From the NCBI RefSeq assembly GCF_006716265.1, contig NZ_VFOS01000001.1:186001-250000 (forward strand): a DNA stretch of 64,000 nt, given 5' to 3'. How positions within the stretch are numbered: position 1 is the stretch's first letter; each line of letters starts with the position of its first letter. The translations under genes were made by a program, and so were the position numbers. The notes under the pieces are model-generated. The model made no database searches. It was not told where the DNA came from and saw nothing but the letters and a program-made list of their open reading frames with translations. The DNA is from Rarobacter faecitabidus. GTDB lineage: Bacteria > Actinomycetota > Actinomycetes > Actinomycetales > Cellulomonadaceae. Below are positions 61,361 to 64,000 of the stretch, piece by piece.

Positions 61361-61424
61361 GTGAGCCCGTGAGCCCGTGAGCCCGTGAGCCCGTGAGCCC
61401 GTGAGCCCGTGAGCCCGTGAGCGC
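61361..61424. repeat. Octamer tandem array (GTGAGCCC, 7 perfect + 1 imperfect)
   Basis: Seven exact head-to-tail copies of GTGAGCCC (61361-61416) plus an imperfect eighth, between the bS22 terminator and the HAD phosphatase stop. Related GTGAGCCGCGCGT units lie at 61275-61313. The unit length is not a multiple of three and the array is outside any supported gene. Confidence 0.9.
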
Positions 61425-61453
61425 CGAGCGCTGAGGCGCAAGCGGGTAGCTTG

Positions 61454-62254
61454 CTAGCGGCGGCCGCGGAGGTGCCGCAGAACCGAGCGAATCGTGATGA
61501 TGGCCGCCCAGAGCGCGCCGGCAGCCGAGGCCGTGCGCACATTGCGCCGATTGAACACCCGCGAGCCGCGGAAGTCCCGGATGGGCCAGCCCACCTTCTT
61601 TGCGTGCTGGCGCAGGCGGCGATCAGGGTTGATCGCGCAGGGATGCCCAACCGTCGACAGCAACGGCGAGTCGTTCATCGAGTCGCCGTAGGCATAGGAC
61701 TCGGCCAGATCGATTCCGCGCTCCTTGGCGAGCCGCTGGACGCCGCGTGCCTTGGCCTCGCCATGCATCATGTCGCCGACCAGACGTCCCGTGTACTTGC
61801 CATCCTCGTGCTCGGCGATGGTCCCGAGCGCTCCAGTCGTTCCCAGGCGGCGCGCGATGAGGTCCCCGATCTCGATCGGCGTCGCCGAGACGAGCCACAC
61901 CTCATCCCCGCGTTCGAGGTGCCTGTTCACCAGGCGTAGCGCCCCCGGAAAGATGCGCAGCGACAGGACCTCGTCGTAAACCTCCTCGCCGATGGCCACG
62001 ACCTCGGCGACCAGGTGCCCGCGCATGATGTCGAGCGCCTCGCTGCGGATTTCCGCGATCTGCCGCTTGTTCTCGCCGAACGTGAGGTAGCGCGCCTGGT
62101 GGACCGCGAATCTGAACAGGTCCCGCTTGCGGAAGAACCCGCGATTGACCAGCGCCCGCGCAAGGTGGAACGAACTCGCACCGCGAATGATGGTGTTGTC
62201 CACATCGAAGAATGCGGCTCGGCGAGTGTTTGCGGTCGAGGAGGTCATTACCAT
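61454..62254 (-). CDS. HAD-family phosphatase (SerB/IB-like)
   Basis: HAD-IB hydrolase of 266 residues. Motif I is FFDVDNTII (D17, D19), motif II is VWLVSATPIEI, and motif III/IV is YAYGDSMNDSPLL. A helical cap domain lies between motifs I and II. RSVLRHLRGRR ends the chain after a weakly hydrophobic helix that may be a C-terminal anchor. The substrate is unknown; phosphoserine or a lipid phosphate is possible. ATG 62254 or 62248 is likely; the much longer upstream frame is not protein-like. Confidence 0.9.
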   Translation of the reverse strand: MVMTSSTANTRRAAFFDVDNTIIRGASSFHLARALVNRGFFRKRDLFRFAVHQARYLTFGENKRQIAEIRSEALDIMRGHLVAEVVAIGEEVYDEVLSLRIFPGALRLVNRHLERGDEVWLVSATPIEIGDLIARRLGTTGALGTIAEHEDGKYTGRLVGDMMHGEAKARGVQRLAKERGIDLAESYAYGDSMNDSPLLSTVGHPCAINPDRRLRQHAKKVGWPIRDFRGSRVFNRRNVRTASAAGALWAAIITIRSVLRHLRGRR

Positions 62255-62309
62255 CAACTGTATAGCCATGTGCGATTCGTGCCGTGGTTTGAGCGAGGGG
62301 ATACGATCT

Positions 62310-62639
62310 GTGCGCGTTGAACTCTTCATACGCGGTGCGTGCTCGCTCTGCCCCGCCGCCCGCGAGGTTGTGGAGCGGGTCTGCGCCGAGTTGGGTGAAC
62401 CGTGGCGCGAGACCGACCTGTCCGGCGAGTTCGGCGTGACGGACGTGGCCGGCAGTGGTGCGCGCACCAGCCGGGCATTGACCGAGGACGAGCTCTCCGC
62501 CGCTCGCGAGGCATGGGCTGACAGCGTGCCCGTGGTTGTCGTGGACGGAACCCCGCAGGGCATTTGGCGCGTTGACGAGCAACGGCTGGCCGCCGCGATC
62601 AAGGGTCCGGCGTCAGGCCGTCGGGTGCTCCGCGCCTGA
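62310..62639 (+). CDS. Glutaredoxin-like protein, 109 aa
   Basis: Thioredoxin-fold protein with the redox motif CSLC (residues 11-14, RGACSLCPAAREVV) and the cis-Pro region SVPVVVVDG. An unusual insertion, about residues 38-65 (AGSGARTSRALTEDELSAA), lies between. It resembles the DUF836 glutaredoxin-like family. GTG 62310 directly follows TACGAT (62303-62308), so the transcript may be leaderless. It is divergent from the HAD phosphatase over about 55 bases. Confidence 0.85.
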   Translation: MRVELFIRGACSLCPAAREVVERVCAELGEPWRETDLSGEFGVTDVAGSGARTSRALTEDELSAAREAWADSVPVVVVDGTPQGIWRVDEQRLAAAIKGPASGRRVLRA

Positions 62640-62646
62640 GGCGTCA

Positions 62647-62705
62647 CACGCCGGGGTGCCAACCTGCACACCGGGGCACCAACCTGCACGCCGGGGCGCC
62701 ACGTG
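62647..62705. repeat. Three tandem 20-bp GC-rich repeats
   Basis: CACGCCGGGGTGCCAACCTG, CACACCGGGGCACCAACCTG and CACGCCGGGGCGCCACGTG follow one another just after the glutaredoxin-like gene, within a 410-base gap that has no supported gene. Confidence 0.75.
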
Positions 62706-62718
62706 CCGCGCTCACCGG

Positions 62719-62771
62719 TTCGGGGCATGATATTGCCGTTCACCCGCATGTATTTCATACGGTGAACGGCA
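62719..62771. repeat. Dispersed stem-loop repeat, copy 2
   Basis: The first 42 bases match 53409-53450 with one mismatch. TGCCGTTCACC (62734-62744) pairs perfectly with GGTGAACGGCA (62761-62771) around the loop containing GCATGTATTTCATAC. Confidence 0.75.
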
Positions 62772-62926
62772 CTAAGTGACGGTGAACCGGGACTGGTGCG
62801 CGCATCGTTCGCTGTCGGTCGCGCCTGTCGGGGTCGGGCCGAGGGGGTGCGCTGCAGGTCCAGTGCATCGAGACCACGCCGAGCCGCATGGACCACGCCG
62901 AGTCGTACGTACCTGCAGAGACACAA

Positions 62927-62960
62927 GGGGACCCGCACCTGACGTCAGGTGCGGGTCCCC
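62927..62960. terminator. Perfect 34-bp palindrome, probable bidirectional terminator
   Basis: GGGGACCCGCACCTGAC (62927-62943) is followed immediately by its exact complement (62944-62960). It lies between convergent genes (glutaredoxin-like and yceI). Without a U-tract, a role as terminator is likely but not certain. 62961-63049 shows nothing further. Confidence 0.6.
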
Positions 62961-63049
62961 ACCATTCGCGACTTGCGCCGCGAACAGTTGCACTAGATGG
63001 TCCTATCTATCGTCCCGGATAGGCGGGGGCCCCGTGGGGGCCGTAAGGC

Positions 63050-63598
63050 TCACGCCTGCTTGATCGCCGAGATGTCGAGCTCGATCTTCACCTTGTCGCT
63101 CACGAGCACCCCGCCGGTCTCGAGCGCCGCGTTCCAGGTGATGTCGAAGTCCTTGCGCGAGATCTCGGTTGTGGCCTCAAACCCGGCGCGCGAGTTTCCG
63201 AACGGGTCGGTAGCGACTCCGGTGAACTCCGTGTCGAGCGTGACGGAGCGAGTGACGCCCGCGAGCGTGAGTTCGCCGGTGATGGCGAAGTCTGCGCCGT
63301 CCGCGGCGATAGAGGTGCTCTTGAAGGTCCAGGTGGGGTTGACTGCGGCGTCCCAGAAGTCGGGGCTCTTGAGGTGCTCGTCGCGCTGCTCGCTGCCGGT
63401 GTCGACGCTCGCGGCGTCGATCTCGGCGACGACGGATGAGCCTTCGACCTCATCGGCGATCACGATCTCGCCGCTGGTGATCGCAAGGGAGCCGCGCACC
63501 TTGGAGATGCCGGCGTGACGGACGATGAAACTGGCGGCGGAGTGGCTGGCGTCGATGGCGTAGGTGCCCGCGGTCAGGCCCTCGGGAAGGGTGGTCAT
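63050..63598 (-). CDS. yceI: YceI-family lipid-binding protein (cytosolic type)
   Basis: Lipocalin-like beta-barrel of 182 residues that binds isoprenoids in characterised members. LTAGTYAIDASHSAASFIVRHAGISKVRG is the family N-terminus, with DFWDAAVNPTWTFKS, DFAITGELTLAGVTRSV and a KDFDITWNAALE C-terminus. It has no signal peptide, so it is the cytosolic form usual in actinobacteria. CCAGGAGCAAC precedes the ATG. A palindrome overlaps its promoter region. Confidence 0.95.
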   Translation of the reverse strand: MTTLPEGLTAGTYAIDASHSAASFIVRHAGISKVRGSLAITSGEIVIADEVEGSSVVAEIDAASVDTGSEQRDEHLKSPDFWDAAVNPTWTFKSTSIAADGADFAITGELTLAGVTRSVTLDTEFTGVATDPFGNSRAGFEATTEISRKDFDITWNAALETGGVLVSDKVKIELDISAIKQA

Positions 63599-63629
63599 GT
63601 TGCTCCTGGGAGAGTTGGAATCGACTTAA

Positions 63630-63643
63630 TTGCAAACGCAATA
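63630..63643. promoter_or_regulatory. Candidate operator upstream of yceI
   Basis: ATTGC-AAAC-GCAAT inverted repeat, 32 bases before the yceI ATG and just downstream of a TATGCT -10-like box read on the minus strand. The position suits a repressor, perhaps a MarR-type protein. Confidence 0.4.
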
Positions 63644-63697
63644 GTTGTAGCATAAACCAATCACGGTGCGTTAAGCAATGTCTGGGAGACTGTCTTC

Positions 63698-64000
63698 ATG
63701 GTTCACACGACGGTGCATCTTGTCCGCCACGGCGAAGTGCACAACCCCGAGGGAATCCTCTACGGGCGCTTACCGGGCTATCAGTTGTCCGAGCTGGGGC
63801 AGCAGATGGCGGCGCGCCTCGGCACCTATTTCTCGGACGGCAGCCACGACGTCGCGGCGCTCGTGGCGTCGCCCCTGACCCGAGCGCAGCAGACGATGGC
63901 ACCCATCGCCAGCGCGCTCGGACTCGAGATCAGCACCGATGACCGCGTCATCGAGGCGGCCAACTACTTCGAGGGCATGACGTTCGGCGTGGGCGACGGG
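63698..64000 (+). CDS. Histidine phosphatase (phosphoglycerate mutase-like), 5' part
   Basis: The first 101 codons of a gene that runs off the window. The catalytic motif LVRHGEVHNPEG (His 10) is followed by YGRLPGYQLSELGQQMA, and LVASPLTRAQQTMAPIA is the second conserved segment. This identifies the branch 1 histidine phosphatase superfamily. The substrate cannot be told from this part. It is divergent from yceI across about 100 bases. Confidence 0.9.
   Translation, partial: MVHTTVHLVRHGEVHNPEGILYGRLPGYQLSELGQQMAARLGTYFSDGSHDVAALVASPLTRAQQTMAPIASALGLEISTDDRVIEAANYFEGMTFGVGDG

Noticed and set aside
61361-61424. CRISPR array
   Set aside because: The units are 8 bp with no spacers, and no cas gene is near.
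61204-61650. Frame containing SRAHGLTG repeats as a repeat protein
   Set aside because: The peptide repeats arise from three reading frames of an 8-bp DNA array, and the frame overlaps the end of the HAD phosphatase in another frame.

Overview
This window comes from a high-GC Gram-positive bacterium (Actinomycetota), probably in or near the Micrococcales/Actinomycetales. The evidence is a strong G/C third-position bias, frequent GTG starts, bS22 (a 32-residue actinobacterial ribosomal protein), the galU-glp-rimJ-sepX division cluster, a DisA/RadA pair, a BldC-like regulator and a menaquinone pathway. No rRNA is present, so a genus cannot be named.

Layout. 0-13 kb is chromosomal core: tandem Usp, OsmC, tRNA-Arg, a 1416-residue helicase-like/nuclease-like protein with eroded motor motifs, MscL, a SAF-domain protein, 5-formyl-THF cyclo-ligase, GalU, a gephyrin-like Glp, an acetyltransferase, SepX/GlpR and tRNA-Ala. 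About 13.0-19.9 kb is an integrated element at the 3' end of tRNA-Ala. It holds a tyrosine integrase, an IS256-type element (frameshifted transposase) with an intact IS481-type element nested in its left terminal repeat, a hypothetical gene, a membrane protein and a secreted zinc metalloprotease. Three copies of the tRNA 3' end mark its borders. 20-23.7 kb has an aminotransferase divergent from a MarR regulator with two matching palindromes, TspO, a 53-residue membrane peptide and MenB.

23.8-37.7 kb is the most striking block: a tail-anchored Ser/Thr kinase, a 2086-residue Ig-like surface protein, MoxR, DUF58, a transglutaminase-like membrane protein that has lost its catalytic triad, a PP2C phosphatase and a membrane-anchored protein with four DDTVVS-like repeats. 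It reads as one kinase/phosphatase-controlled envelope-assembly locus. Menaquinone genes (menC, menD, menG, prenyl synthase) follow, with an HtrA-like protease and two FHA proteins that could read the kinase's phosphothreonines.

46.9-64 kb is core again: ferredoxin-NADP reductase, HtpX, YajQ, tRNA-Tyr/Thr/Met, rpmG, two MaoC-fold dehydratases, MurB, DisA, RadA, TrkA/TrkH, an AcuC-type deacetylase, a BldC-like regulator, bS22, a HAD phosphatase, a glutaredoxin-like protein, YceI and the start of a histidine phosphatase. This part carries a dispersed stem-loop repeat (53.4 and 62.7 kb), an octamer tandem array (61.4 kb) and a perfect 34-bp palindrome (62.9 kb).
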